A DNA stretch of 64,000 bases, from the NCBI RefSeq assembly GCF_002775205.1, contig NC_036459.1:910492-974491 (forward strand), given 5' to 3'. This stretch comes from Xiphophorus maculatus. Lineage: Eukaryota; Chordata; Actinopteri; Cyprinodontiformes; Poeciliidae. This document shows positions 51,802 through 64,000 of the stretch, piece after piece. The notes under the pieces were generated by a model. It was given only the letters and a program-made list of their open reading frames with translations. It had not been told where the DNA came from and searched no databases. Made by a program: the position numbers and the translations under genes. Each line of letters begins with the position of its first letter. Within the stretch, counting starts at the first letter, position 1.

Positions 51802-52556
51802 TCCACACTGTATGGTTTCTGTTACAATCCTAACAAAAAGTAGCAAATCTTCAAATCAAAAAGCAGTTTCTGTATATCTTTCCATCTACCCATTAAACTT
51901 CCACCTTTTTAGGTAATAACTTTTACATTTTGTTAAACTTAAGAGATGCATATACTTTTTCAGTGTGCCGGGATTATAACACAATTAAATTGAAGACAGT
52001 ACAATCATATTTTTGTTAGTTTACCACCAAAACAGTAATTCAAGGACTTTACAAAAGAACATTCAAAGATAATTGCAAAATAAAAACAATTCTAAGTGTA
52101 TTAAATGGAAGATAAATAAAGAAAGCTAAGTTTCAAAATCATTATTTTAGTGACAAACCTTTCCTTTCTAGTAAATCAATATACGTCTCTTCAGAACATT
52201 GTATGTTTGGGTTCTTGGCGCCCTCTGCTGGACAGTTAGAAAATACGCAGCATGCTGTGAAACGTAAGAGAAGAATAATTTCAACTATTTTCAATAAACT
52301 GACCGACGTCCCAGACAGATTGCCTCTAATTTTAAACAGCAATCAGTAGCATAACAGTGCACGAAACAAATTAATGACAACAAATATTGGAGGAAAATGT
52401 TAAGCGACAACACGCATAATCTTATTTTTAAATTAAGAATATTTTTATGTGCATCAGCGTAAAAGGCGAACAATTTGTCAAGGAGATGGTGAATAGTATA
52501 TACACTAAGACGTAAAGCGGAAAAAAAAATAAAAACATTTTTTAAAAAGGTAGTTT

Positions 52557-52628
52557 CTCCCCGTCGGGGAATCGAACCCCGGTCTCCCGCGTGACAGGCG
52601 GGGATACTCACCACTATACTAACGAGGA
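52557..52628 (-). tRNA. tRNA-Asp (GTC)
   Basis: A 72-base cloverleaf on the minus strand. It begins TCCTCGTTAGTATAGTGG (A box), has the anticodon loop C-C-T-G-T-C-A-C with anticodon GTC, and a T arm GGTTCGATTCC (B box). The acceptor stem pairs TCCTCGT with ACGGGGA apart from a G-T pair, with discriminator G. As far as I recall it is identical to the vertebrate tRNA-Asp-GTC consensus. T-runs follow the 3' end on the minus strand (plus-strand A-runs at 52544-52548 and 52521-52529) and suit RNA polymerase III termination. It is probably functional. Confidence 0.97.
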
Positions 52629-53182
52629 AGTAGCGATATTTAACGTTAGTACACTTTATAAAGTTCAAACTACTCCGTTATGGTCGTGACGTTTTCTCTG
52701 CTCATGTCGGTTGGATCGCTTCCCGGTCACTGTCGGATCTTTTCAAAACTGAAAGAGATGCACCGGTATATTGTGAATGTATTTGAGAATTAATTTAACA
52801 TTATGTTTAATAAAAAATAAAACCTTCAGAATTTCTCAGTCCCACAGAAACAAATCTGTCCCACACATTTTTTATTTTTTTTTTAAATACCAGGGTCTTA
52901 AAGTAAAGTGAATCTGTGTCCTAGAAAAAAAACCCAAATGAGATCCATTACAAAGACAAGAAATTTAAGTTTATTAAAAATGCCTCCTATTGAAGCACAG
53001 AAAAGCAACTTTCAATATCAAACAATTCAATTATCTTTATTTATAAAATCCCACAAACAAACAGGTACATAAGAGGATAAAGTCATTATTCAGTTAGCAA
53101 ACGAACACAACCCAGTCCTGCTGTGCTTGGTTGCCGTGACAACAGTGATCACAGCAGAGTAAGTTATGGAGGAGCTTAAAGG
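52629..53182. other. Between tRNA-Asp and the lsm8 stop
   Basis: AT-rich; the right part is lsm8 3'UTR. A minus-strand AATAAA (plus tttatt) lies at 53036-53041, about 145 bases beyond the lsm8 stop codon. Confidence 0.55.
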
Positions 53183-55452
53183 TCAGTGGACAACGGAGTT
53201 GAGCGGCTCGGCTCTGATGTTTCCCAGATCCAGGGTGGAGTCTGTTTCCTCGTCGATCTCTCCGATGACGGCTCTGAAACACAACAAACCCATGAGCTTC
53301 GACCAGAGGATACTTAGTAACCAGTTTAACCAGTAACCAGAACAACCCTGAACAGGAGCATCCAGCTCACAAACTTTAGATCAACATTAGATTCTTTTTC
53401 TTCTTTTGCGCTTTCCTTTGGTTTATTTTGTTTGTATTTCCTTTTAAATCCTGTAAAGCACTTTGTATTGCCTTGTTGCTGAAAATGTGCTATATAAATA
53501 AAATTACCTTTACCCTGGAGTTCGCTGTGGAGAACCTCAGAGCTCAGTGCTTAGCGTAGTCCAGTTAAAACAAGACATTTAAACAAAATGCATAAAAACA
53601 CAAACCCATTCCCCTCCTCACTGTCTGAACCAAAACACTGTCTGACATACTATCAGGTAAACAACAAATTACAATAGAGCTTGAATTATTACTTAATATT
53701 CAGCAACAATGACTCATGAATATATAGTTAATCACATTAAAGACGTGTGAAATAAAAGCCTTGATGATTTAAGGCTCTGCTTTTAAACCAAGAGTCTGCA
53801 GAGGTTGGTTAATAGCATTCTAGCAGGCCAAGAGGTAGTTTTAAATTTTAAGGATGTTTTCCGATAAAATGGGTTCGATAAGTGACCAAAATGAAAACAT
53901 TTTTTATATTTTCAGCTGCTGTGGTTCCCTTTCTCTCTGCTCGGAGTCAAACCAGCCAAAACCTGCTCCCCTTTCTCCAGCTGATTTTCTCATTTTGAAA
54001 GCAAATTTTAGACTTTTTAGCTAATATGACTTGACTGATTAATAGGCAGGAAACAAACAACTCACACATTGTCTCCTCTGACGATATAGAGTCCCAGCAC
54101 CACCTGCTCCACCCCCTGAGTGGAGCTGAAAACTCGCTCATGACTCTCGTCCAGGATCAGATTGATGGTTTGATCGAAGCCCTTCAGAGTTCCCTGAACA
54201 AATAATCAGGTCACATTTTAAAAAGTACAGTCAGTTATTGAAAATTGTATTTTTCTCCAGATATAAAACACAGATTTGATTTGAAGTCGACTGTAAAAGA
54301 GCTATTCAGCAAAACAAATATGTTTTCTGATCAAATATAAAATATTAATCTTTCATGCCCCACTTAGTGTCAATTAGTGTTGAACAGTATCAAGAAAAAA
54401 TATATTCCTTAAAATTGTGAGGATGAAATCTGATTATAATTAACTATTATAATTAACTGATTAATAGATCAGTTCTTAATGTCCTCCAGCTAAAATGCGT
54501 TTACTCACCACAATCATCCTGCCGTCTGATGTGACAATGGCCACGGTGCCTGAAGCAGCAGCAGTTAAAGAAACAAACATCTGCAGCTTCATACAGTCAC
54601 AACAGAGACGTTTAAAATGCTGATGTTATTCTGAAGTTTTCAAATTAAGTTTCTAAAACACAAAAATCTTCCTTCTGCACCATTTCAACAGGTAAATTAA
54701 TTTCAATGAGAAGTCAAAGACATCCAGCGGTTTCTGCAGAACTGCCACTATGATGTAATAATTAGTGATAGTAGGAATAACAAATGTGTTTTCATTTGGT
54801 GCAAGTAGAAAATTATAATTAACACAATAAATGCTTAGAAACATGTCGCTGTGTAATTAATCTATGAGTGTAACTGAAATAATAAACTTTTCTATAATAT
54901 TCTAATTCATTGAATACGACTGTATTACTGTGGCTACAAGAAAAACACATTGCATAGATCTTCTGTTCTCATTTACTATGAAGATACAATTATAAAGCTA
55001 AAAGACGTATTTTATTATTCTGGCTTTCTAATCCAGATGAAACCTTTTTTTTAAAAAAAAAAAAAAACAGACCAAATATTAATTCATTATTAACTAATCT
55101 TAAAACTAACAATTTCCGTATCTAGATATTTTTATAAAATAATGTTTATAACATTGGCTTCCGAAGACCAGCAAACGAGTTCTCAGATTTTTCTATATTA
55201 ACATTTCTCTCAATTTTTGTCTCACTGTTGCGGACACTCCTTCAAATAAAGAAAATAAACCAAATATTCCTCGCTAAGGTTAGCGTGTTAAGCTAACTAG
55301 CATGTCTTCATTCTTTTTAACGCGGAGTTTGCCTGTTAGCTGGCTAGGCTAACTAGCATGTCTGTATTCATTTAAACGGACATTGATTAGCAGGTTAGCG
55401 AGCTAACAGCAGCAGGGATACGGTTGATGTAACTCTCCAAGGCGGTGGACAT
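53183..55452 (-). CDS. lsm8: LSM8, U6 snRNA-associated Sm-like protein
   Basis: LSM8 defines the nuclear LSM2-8 ring that binds the 3' oligo(U) end of U6 snRNA and supports pre-mRNA splicing. Four exons, 55422-55452, 54509-54549, 54066-54193 and 53183-53273, join to 291 nt, giving 96 residues, the exact length of the vertebrate protein. The sequence starts M-S-T-A-L-E-S-Y-I-N-R. It has the Sm1 motif with D-G-R-M-I-V-G-T-L-K-G-F-D-Q and the Sm2 motif L-G-L-Y-I-V-R-G-D-N-V, and ends A-E-P-L-N-S-V-V-H. Only conservative changes separate it from the human protein. The gene is complete and looks intact. The start lies near a moderately GC-rich region (55380-55640) that probably holds the promoter. 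Confidence 0.97.
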
Positions 55453-56436
55453 CCTTAGTCCGGAGCTCGGGGTTTTATTTCTCCAGCAGATAAATTAGTA
55501 GAAAGAAATTTCTTCCCGTTTTCGTTAATTATCCACGTTCAAAGGCAGCCGTGGGAGGTAACGGCAACAAACCGGAGAAAAGTCCAGACTAGTCTCCCAC
55601 CGATTCACCGAGCAGGTCAGGCAGAAGAGGAGAGCGCCGAGTGAAGAAGTTACATCCGGTTTGGTTTAACGTAAATAAATAAATAAAATTAAAATAAATT
55701 AGTCCACCTTACCGTTTTCTGATAAAGTACTAAAATGCTTTAATACCCATTCATGTTATTGGATGGAAAATAACTGGCCACACTACGAATAAAAATAAAA
55801 ATTTTAAATGTCATCAAAGTTGCAAGATGGTGACCGGAAATCACATTTTGTTCAATTTAAGCAAACACATATTATAGACTAATGATTAAGTCCATAGGCC
55901 ATATTTAGTTTTTCTTAGTGTTAATGAGAACTCAAGAAAAATATTTTATGATAATAATTTAAGATCTTAACTATTTGTTTGGAAGGGTTGCCAACTTATC
56001 CTTACCAAAAATAGTGAATAAACAGTGCAAGATATATTAAATTGATTTGAAACAATGTTTGAAAAAGTGACATAATTCAACAAACATAAAGAAGTTACAT
56101 GTAAGCTGACAAGTGTATACTTAAAAAAATATAGAGAGAGTTCTGTTTTATTGCAATTAAAGGGTCCTAGTATGTATGAAGGGTTACGGAAGTTGCTGTT
56201 TGCTCAATACCTCTCTGATCCAGATGCTTAGGTCTGCCAATCAGCTTCTGCGAAAATCCTTAAAACCAGAGTTGACGAAGCCGATACCTTTAAAAATGAC
56301 AAACATCAGCAGATACAGATATATCATCACATATTTTAACATTGTATTCCTGACAAAGGAGCTAAAGTTGATGGGAACAAACGTGTGTCTGTGTGGGCAA
56401 TAATGTGAAAAACATGGATTTCAGTAGGTTTTCATC
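55453..56436. other. lsm8 upstream region and intergenic DNA
   Basis: 55453-55660 is GC-richer and a likely promoter. The rest is AT-rich with no supported gene. The minus-strand AATAAA at 56437-56442 may mark the end of the grip transcript. Confidence 0.45.
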
Positions 56437-59400
56437 TTTATTGTTGCTCAGTAGTAGTCCATACAAAGGGGGGGGAGGGTGGAGTAGATCAGTGGAGCCC
56501 GACAGGACCAGGACAAACACCAGGAACGTCATGCTACCAAAGTATTAAATTTGTACAAAAATACTTTACAACATCCCTGTTCCTTTAAAGAAAAAGAAAA
56601 ATACAGTTTGGTTGGTTGGTGAAGCTACATGGAATCTAATCTGACCCACTATTTTAAATGGCAGTGCAGTGCACGTGTGTATATATGTGTGTGTGTTTGT
56701 GTGCACATGTTTTGCTGAGGTTAATCACCAGAGTGCAAATCCCTGCAATATTACACACACATACACACAAATACAAACGCACACTCTAACATACGCACAC
56801 ACTTTTTATTTACATACACGCAAGCACAGTGTGTATGGCTTTGGACCTCACTGTCAAACCTTCTGAAGCCACGCCCCTCAGCTCTGTGGCTGTTCTCATT
56901 GGTCAAGAAGTTTGTGTTGACTGAGCGCTAAAATGTTGCCTTTAGCTAATGTTTTGTTCATATGGTAGCCTGGTTTGTTTGCCATGCTTGCATATATTGA
57001 TACTAGCCACGTTTTACCTCCCAATCGTACATGAACATTCAGGATAACTTGGCCTCAACTACAAAGCTGGTTTCACAAATCCAAGACAATCCCGTCCACA
57101 GAGCTGAAGCTACAAATGTTATAAGAAAAAAACAAAGTATGGTGCTAAATTATGGGTCAAATCATTGTAAGTTGGCTGCAGAACCATTGTTTTCAGCTGT
57201 CTAAGGAAGTAAAACTGATGAATGTGAAGGATGTTGACACATTTTTAACTTGGATTCTCCTCTCAAATGTAACTTCTATGCAGTAGAAGTTATCTTTGTA
57301 TAAATAAAACAACGTGGTAAGAAGTGAGGAGGGTTTGACTAATCCTGCTTTGTGGCGTAGGCCAAGATTTGGTACTATCATTGTTCTCACTCTTAGAACA
57401 TCATTTTTAGGGCTGACCCTACGGGTGCCTTCCAAAGTCAAGGATATCCCAAGGATGCTATGTTTATCTTTGTCATCGTTGTACTTCTTTACTTCCTTCT
57501 ACCTATTCATCTATCCATCTGGCTTGTGGTGCAACAGCATCAGGAATATCCCCAAATGTCCAGCTCAACTGTAGAAATTCTGAGATATTCGCATGTCTTT
57601 TGTTAGATGAAATCTCTCCACAAAATCATGGAGACCAGGCTTCATGGTTCCTTCCAGTGGCACTAGCAAAGATCTCCAGTAAAAGGCATCTAGAAAGCAT
57701 TTCAACCAGATGTTGAAACCATCTCAAGTGGCGTCGCTCCGTGCAGAGAGACTCCAATGCTGTCAAGTCTACCTAATTCCTAAGTAAGGTTAAAGTATCC
57801 ATCTTGCAGACAAAAGGATGTGAATTCAATTCTAGACCTTCACACCACATTTTGAGGTGCCTTTGGCCAATGGACTCAACCCTCGGTTGTCTATTGAAGT
57901 GTGTTGAGAGTGGCATAGCAAATGTAGCAGAAGCGTAAAAGCACTCAGTGGAAAGCAGAACCTAAGGCCCCCCACATACTCAGACATACTTTGCGCAATC
58001 TGTAAACAACGCGGACTCCGTGGACTCTCCACGGTCGGTCATGATTTCATATGCGAATATACCAACTGCATATATTTCTTGTGACAAATTTCTTAATTTC
58101 AGACAATCTGAATGAATGCTAGCAAGATTGATGAGCTAGATGGTTGCCTTCAATTTCTTCGCCACCATGGCAGCAACCACAAACCATTCAGTGCAGCAAA
58201 GTGCGCGACAGTCAGGCTGTGCATCCTTGCAACTGTTTGTACCAACTCTTAACCTCATCAGCAACACAGAGTATGAATACATGGTTGTAAAAATGCACCT
58301 TTGCACAGATGTGTCCGGTGGACGTCCACTTTGAGTGAATGGACCTCTCCAGAGTGAAGTACACTTCAGTACTTCACTCTACTTCAGGCATTTCAAACTC
58401 CAAAGTAGCAATGCACACTTTGCCTTCTTACAACCATAGTTTCAAACTTAGAGATGCTACTCTTTCTCACAGACATTTTATGCTCAGCTATAAAAGGAGT
58501 TGCCAGAAGTCCAGATTTGAGAGGGCATGCGCATGTGTTCTGTTTTATCACAAAATGGGAGAACAAAGATATCAAAGGCACTCCACACCAAAGTAACACA
58601 AAAATTGTTTGTAATGATGATAGAGGAGCTTGAAAACCTGCCTTCTTGATTTTGACCAGCGGTAGGAAAGATTTTAGGTTTTCAGAACGCAAGTGACTGA
58701 TGGATGAATATCTGCCTATGAGATCAAGTTGAGGAGGCACCAGGTCCATCGGCACTAAACAACTTCCACAATATCTCTTGGCCAGAGAGGATTGCTGAAT
58801 GTTGACCTAAGCTATTCTTCTCCAGGTGCAATGTGGTTAGGATAGCTCCAAAGGGGAGTGTCTAGGAGGAATCTTAAAAAAATTCCATACCATCCTTGGT
58901 GACTTCTTTGCTGCGAAGCAGATTCTCTACTCCAAGTTCTTCCTTATCACCTCATCTCTAAGGCAAAGCTTAGCCACCGTACAGAGGAAGGTAATTACAG
59001 AAACCTTAGTACTGGAAAGAGTGAAACTTGTTATCCGGGATGTGACCTAACTTCTCACTCTGGTTTTACTGGGACCAAATGAACTAAGTGGCCATTTAGT
59101 CCAACAAAACACATGAGCTACCAACAAAGTTTCACAGCCACACTAAAGACTTCATAGTTCCTCTTCTCTTAAAGTTAGAAAAAAGGTAATCCTACAACGT
59201 ATTGCTAATGGTTGCAAAGACATCCTTCAAAGAATCCGCCCTACCCAGTTGATAACCGGGTACTTTGTTGTCTGCACAGACCAGAAGTGAGCAGCTGTGA
59301 ACTTGACAGTCTAGCTTTTCAGAGGATGTATTCATGGTTACATTTGACAACCTTCATTGGCTACTTCATCAACCCTTGAAAGATTCAGCCCTTGGATGCC

Positions 59401-62004
59401 AATTGCTAGCCGACTGGTTACCCACCAGGCACTTTTTGGAATATTTAATGATCTGATGGAGCCTTGACATCAAAACAAATCTAATTTAATTTTACATTCA
59501 AGATCAGGAAGTTCCTTGACTTTGAGAAGCATCCATACAAAACCTAATGTGCAAGCCACATGCTAATCAGCTGCTCAGTTAGTAAACGTTAGCCCTATTG
59601 TGGCATTGTGCAAGGTCTGTGCTAGTTACAGACTGGCCGTGCTTGCCCTGGGTTTGATTACTAACAATCTACTAGGTGATTAAACTAGTCCTGACTACCT
59701 TTGTGCTATGTTAGCCCTGTGCTCGATGTTTGCTAACCATATGCAGGTAATGTGCTTATTCAGATTAGAGAATCAGAGTCAACCAGTCAATAATCTACTG
59801 CATTGGACCCTCCCAGCTCAGGGAGGGTTCCTATTGGTTGTTGATGCTGAGGGAGGGTTCTGATTGGCCAGTTTAAATAGTGAGTTCAGACTGAGAAGAG
59901 CAGGAAGATGCTGACATCCAACGTAAACAGTTACACATCATTCGCTCAAACACACACAGAAAATGTGTTTACTGTCACAGTTTTTCTGATTTGACAGGTT
60001 TTTTTCTCGTGTAACATCGTTTTTGTGGTTATGTGGTGAAGGTTACTGGGAGTTGATGGTCTAGATGTGAACAGCGACGTCAACCATTTCTCTTTTTAAT
60101 CTTCTGTACATCTTTTTAGGTTTGGTTGCCACTGAAACGAACAGAGAACTGACAACAGTCAATCAAAATCACACTTATTGATTAGCATAATAGGTCACCG
60201 TTACTGGGGCTGGAAAAGGGAGGGGAGAGGGGACATGCTTGGCCTCTTTTCTGGGAGCTGATTGGCTCTCCTCAACACATACACTAACCAATCACACACA
60301 GGCAGGGAACTGTTTGCTTTCTGATTGGTTCCAGCCAATCAGCTGATGTGCCGTCGTCTCTCGTCCTGGCTGCTGATTGGTTGAGGGAAGGAGAGACGTT
60401 AGGGTAAAGCCAAGACAGGAAACAAAGTTAACTGGCCTCGTTTGTAACACACACACACCCGCACACACACACACACACAGACATACACAGTGTGGCCAGT
60501 CCAACAGCTGTAAACCGTAGAAAAAGATTCTTATTGAACTGCTCAGTGTCATCATCATAATTACTCTGCATCTTTCCTTCAGCAGCTCATTTATGGCACA
60601 AAACTAAAAATCCCTACAGTAAATTCTCCATCTTTGTGTCTGGGTTGGTAGGGATGCTCCAATCAGTACCAACTGATTCAGAAACACGTTTCAAAATGTC
60701 CCAATTGAAATTTTCAGCTAAAAAATGGTAAATTTCAGAAAATCTGACAGATTATTTTTTAGAGATTGAATTTGTATTCACACCTTCCCAAACAAACTGG
60801 AGTTTGTAGACAAACAAAGTAGAGTTTGATTAAAGCGGACTGAACAGGGCTGTAGGAAATACACCCTAAACCAAACCGGTTAGGTCCAGAAACTCTCTGC
60901 CTCCTTAACCTGAAACCTCACACAGTCAAGTTTGGGTTTCTTTTATTGCTCACCAGAATGTTAAACAGTGTTTGAAAGGTTATCTTCATTAAGGTTAAAT
61001 ATCATTTTGAACAGGTGCATCCAAATCAGATTTTCTGAAACACATAGCAGTGATACGGTCTTACTTTGGACCGGTGATTTCAGATTATTAAAGATTAAAC
61101 TGAATTACACCCTTACTTCAGGTGTCTTAAGAGAAAAAAAATCAGATCTAGACCCTCAGATTGGAGCATCCCTCGTCTCCTTGGCAACCTTTTTATCTAT
61201 TGTTGGGTTCTGGATTCAGGACTCAAACCCAGTCGGTAGTTGTGCTGCTGTGGTTCTGTAACCACTAGAGCCCGAAGCCGTTATACTGGAACCAGAAGCC
61301 ATGAAGCAGTGGCCACATCTCTGCCACAAAGACCACAACTAGAACCAGGAGGTGGTTCTGGACTGCTTGGACCAGTAAGCCCATTACCTGTGGCTTTGGC
61401 CCGCTTAGAACCAGGCTTTGTAACCAAGACCAGAATCAATGTCTTAGACCAGTGAAGCCCACTGGCTGCGGTTCTGGCCAAGACCAGAACCAACATATCT
61501 TTCACCAGACAGGCAGGACAATAAGTCCTGAGTTGAGCTCCTAGAACCAAGAACCATTGACCCAGAAGAATAAAACCATCCAATGTGGTTCTGGTTTCAT
61601 TGGGCCTCGATCCTGCAGATGCTGGTGGCTGCGTTCGTGGCTTCAGTTGGACCAGTAGATCTGGCTTTGGACTCAAGGAACCACTTATTCCTGTAGCTCC
61701 AGCTGTGACTCCAGTGGGATCTGTTGGCCCAGTATCTTGAACTGGTTCTGGTGACGATGTGAGGAGGCTTCTTCCAGTCCAGTGGTGTGCTTTTAAGCTG
61801 CTTCAGCAGTCCCAAGGGTCAAACTTAAGAGGTCAAAGGCCAACGTCCATCCGGAGGGTGTGTGTAGCACCACGAGAGGTCCACTTTGAACCAGTTTAAG
61901 CAAACCAGTTTGATCTCCATGATATATTACTGGCTTCCCCACTGACCTCTCCGGCCCACTCTGGTCTTAAGCGTCTGATTCCAGTTTGATCCGGTTCTTG
62001 TCTG
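56437..62004 (-). other. Possible grip 3'UTR with microsatellites and LINE relics
   Basis: No coding exon is seen. A minus-strand AATAAA (plus tttatt, 56437-56442) could end the grip mRNA, giving a 3'UTR of up to 5.6 kb. CA/GT-rich tracts lie at about 56675-56815 and 60449-60480. From about 57650 to 59150 the plus strand resembles a heavily mutated fish LINE; for example 'catttcaaccagatgttgaaacca' and 'ctactccaagttcttcc..atcacctcatctctaagg' recall Rex/RTE 3' sequences. At 61200-61800 many 'agaaccag' motifs occur. How much of this is transcribed is unknown. Confidence 0.4.
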
Positions 62005-63037
62005 CTATAAGGAGCTGTTGGTGACCTGCCCCACCCCCAACACGTCTCCCGGTTGGTTCCACTTGATCGGACCGCAGTCTTCCACCTGTTCCACAGAGAT
62101 CTCTGTCGGCCCCAGTTCAGCGCTGATTGGCTGAGGGGAGTGCCTGCTGTTGGCCATGCCGTCGTTGTGGTTGGCCAGCGGGGCGGCGGTGGAGGAAGAG
62201 GAGGGGTTTCGGCTGATGACCACTTCCAGCCGGTTTGGAGACTCTGCGATGAGAGGAACGACGAGGCAGCAGTCGAAGTCCCTGGTCCGGACGTGGTTAA
62301 TCTAACGGGACAAGTTGGGTTGTCAGAACCAGGCTGGATTGGATAATACAGTGTTTTAAGTAAGTTTTTTCAGAGCAGTATTTATGTTATTAAGTTACAA
62401 CTTTTATTGTTATCGCAATAGTACCTCAAAATATTGTAATAAAATTCTCCAAACATTGTTAGAACAGATTAAATTTGTAGCTGCCAGGTTCTGTTTGTGG
62501 TTCGGTACCTGTAGTATTCGGTCATAGGCACGGAGGCCGCCCCGTTCGGCCGGCCCACCTGGTCGGATGTTATTTACGTAAACGCCACGATCCAACAGTC
62601 CGTCGGAGACACTGAATCCGAAATCCTCCAGGTCTGAGGCCTTCTCCAAGGTGAGCTAAAAAAATGCAGAACCAGAGTAAAATGTGATTCAGGAGACGGC
62701 AACGCATGAAGGGGGAATTCTCTACCTTATGGAGTTCCACAGGGTTCTGGTTTAGGATGTCGTTCACTTCTTGCCTCATCTTTTTCATCGCAAAGGCTCT
62801 GCGTTGGGGGTCAGAGGGCAAGGTGTTGGATCGCGGGTTGACCTGCGGAAACCGAGCGTCACTGAAAACACTCGGAAAACGGCGAACAGTCAGAGTTCGT
62901 CAACGAGACCAAAAGGATTCTGGTACCTGCGGTTTGGAGCTGTTTCGCTCCTGGAAGCTGGACTGGCGACCCAGCGTGCTGCGCAGCGGCGTGGGGTCAT
63001 GGTTCAGGCTGAGCGTGGAGCCCGACATGATGGTTGC
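62005..63037 (-). CDS. grip1: GRIP (glutamate receptor-interacting protein), C-terminal part with PDZ7
   Basis: GRIP proteins are multi-PDZ scaffolds that hold AMPA receptors and link kinesin cargo; PDZ7 binds GRASP-1. Four phase-0 exons are visible: 62927-63037, 62726-62842, 62509-62655 and 62005-62301. In order they give [10 protein letters not shown] with G-R-Q-S-S-F-Q-E-R, then R-S-N-T-L-P-S-D and N-P-V-E-L-H-K, then PDZ7 ([31 protein letters not shown]), then an unstructured tail ending V-T-N-S-S-L. The match is closer to GRIP1 (N-P-V-E-L-H-K-V context, [13 protein letters not shown]) than to GRIP2, but [11 protein letters not shown] is GRIP2-like, so the paralog is not certain. The gene continues upstream beyond the window. 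Confidence 0.82.
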
Positions 63038-63199
63038 CTGGAGATGAGGAGAGGAAACCAGCAAGCATTAAAACCACTGCAAGGTCAATCCAAGGACGTC
63101 TTAGGATGCTCAATTTTACTAAGAACAAAGACTTTTAGTTTGTGATGTTAATCGGGTTTAACAGCCAGATGCAGATTATTGGACAGAATTGTTTACCTG

Positions 63200-63790
63200 C
63201 CAGAGTTTGGAAATAATTCAGGAGCATCATCTCGTTATAATGAGAAATATTTACGTTATAACAAGATGTAGAACTTGTTCAAACAAAAGTTTTATATTTT
63301 AATATGACCTGTAAATCAACTTGTTAAAATGAGAAACTTTCTTGATAAAAAGATATTCAAAACGCGTTTTATTATGAAAACTCTCTTAAACAATTTTTGC
63401 TTCAAATGAAACCTAAACCTCATCTCGTCATAATGAGAAACTTTCTGATTTACGTCTCATTTTCTTAAGAAAGTTTCTTGTTATAACAAGTTTTGTATTT
63501 TATTATATCAAGAAACATTCTTGTTTTAACGAGATAGAAATCTCTTTTTGTTAAAACAGAAATGTTCTAGTGTAACATTACCTTAAAATTAAAATTTCTC
63601 ATTATAAAAACACCAGTTTTATGTCTCGTTAAACAAGAAAATTTCTGTTTTAGTGAGATGAGGTTTATATCTCATTAAAACAATAATGTTTCTCGTTTTA
63701 ATGCAATACAACACGATCATGGGACAGATTACAACTTCAGATTACGCTGTTGTTTTACTGTTACGACTTTTCTTATTTAAACGAGAAGAT
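63200..63790. repeat. Degenerate palindromic repeat (tctcgttataacgaga type)
   Basis: Within the grip intron, irregular copies of a motif such as 'cgttataatgagaaa' and 'cttgttataacaag' occur in both orientations about every 30-60 bases. Many can form short hairpins. No ORF or splice site stands out from 63038 to 64000. Confidence 0.6.
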
Positions 63791-64000
63791 ATTTAAATTT
63801 TAATATAATATAAAACTTGTTGCAATAAGTTTGAAAATGAAACATCTACATAAAAGTTAACCCAGAATCTAAAACCCACTTCAAGCTTATTACAAACACT
63901 GAAGAGGTCAAGCTAAACAAATAATTGTAAGAAATTAAGATTTTACTTATGTCAGATAATATGATGTTGCTGTTGAAAGTATCTATTTTTAGAAAATGTA

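Noticed and set aside
57193-58755. Several 60-120-codon ORFs in the grip 3' region
   Set aside because: They lie in decayed LINE-like sequence with no conserved motif in the open frame.

Overview
This window looks like nuclear DNA from a bony fish, probably a neoteleost. The reasons are the compact multi-exon vertebrate genes with GT-AG introns, the many small DNA transposons and fish-type LINE and SINE relics, the CA/GT microsatellites, and an AT-rich background with GC-rich exons. No bacterial-style operon, phage or CRISPR array is present. I did not identify the species.

Layout. (1) 1-3517, plus: the 3' end of abcc9 (sulfonylurea receptor SUR2), with both alternative last exons, SUR2A-type and SUR2B-type. 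(2) 8367-14730, plus: kcnj8 (Kir6.1), the pore subunit that assembles with SUR2 into KATP channels; here its coding region is split into six exons. (3) 16113-17498, plus: an intronless RING/B-box/coiled-coil/PRY-SPRY TRIM gene. (4) 18237-21248, plus: echdc3, complete in six exons. (5) 24802-34214, minus: usp6nl (RN-tre, a RabGAP), TBC domain and C-terminal tail; its 5' exons are not visible. (6) 34215-46298: a repeat-rich interval with a pogo-like MITE, a decayed BED-finger hAT transposon carrying a 790-bp duplication, a 100-N assembly gap, an unrecognised gene with a PHD finger and many phase-1 exons, GT-microsatellite and 21-bp minisatellite arrays, and a decayed LTR retroelement with a tRNA-His-type primer binding site. 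(7) 46299-51801, plus: tymp (thymidine phosphorylase) without its N-terminal exons; its introns hold a SINE with a fold-back 5' end and a second LTR of the same family. (8) 52557-52628, minus: tRNA-Asp(GTC). (9) 53183-55452, minus: lsm8, complete in four exons. (10) 62005-63037, minus: the last four coding exons of a GRIP gene (GRIP1-like, PDZ7), with a long possible 3'UTR or relic-filled stretch down to about 56440.

How the genes relate. abcc9 and kcnj8 form a functional and syntenic pair: one encodes the regulatory subunit and the other the pore of the same channel. echdc3 and usp6nl lie tail to tail, as in other vertebrates. tymp, lsm8 and grip have no evident shared function with these. 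The break between usp6nl and tymp, both missing 5' exons on either side of a scaffold gap, is the least trustworthy part of the assembly. The most unusual points are the PHD gene with its chain of symmetric small exons and a frameshift, the microhomology junction between a MITE and the hAT copy, the five coding introns of kcnj8, the snap-back SINE, and a possible antisense two-exon gene end at 44294-44650.
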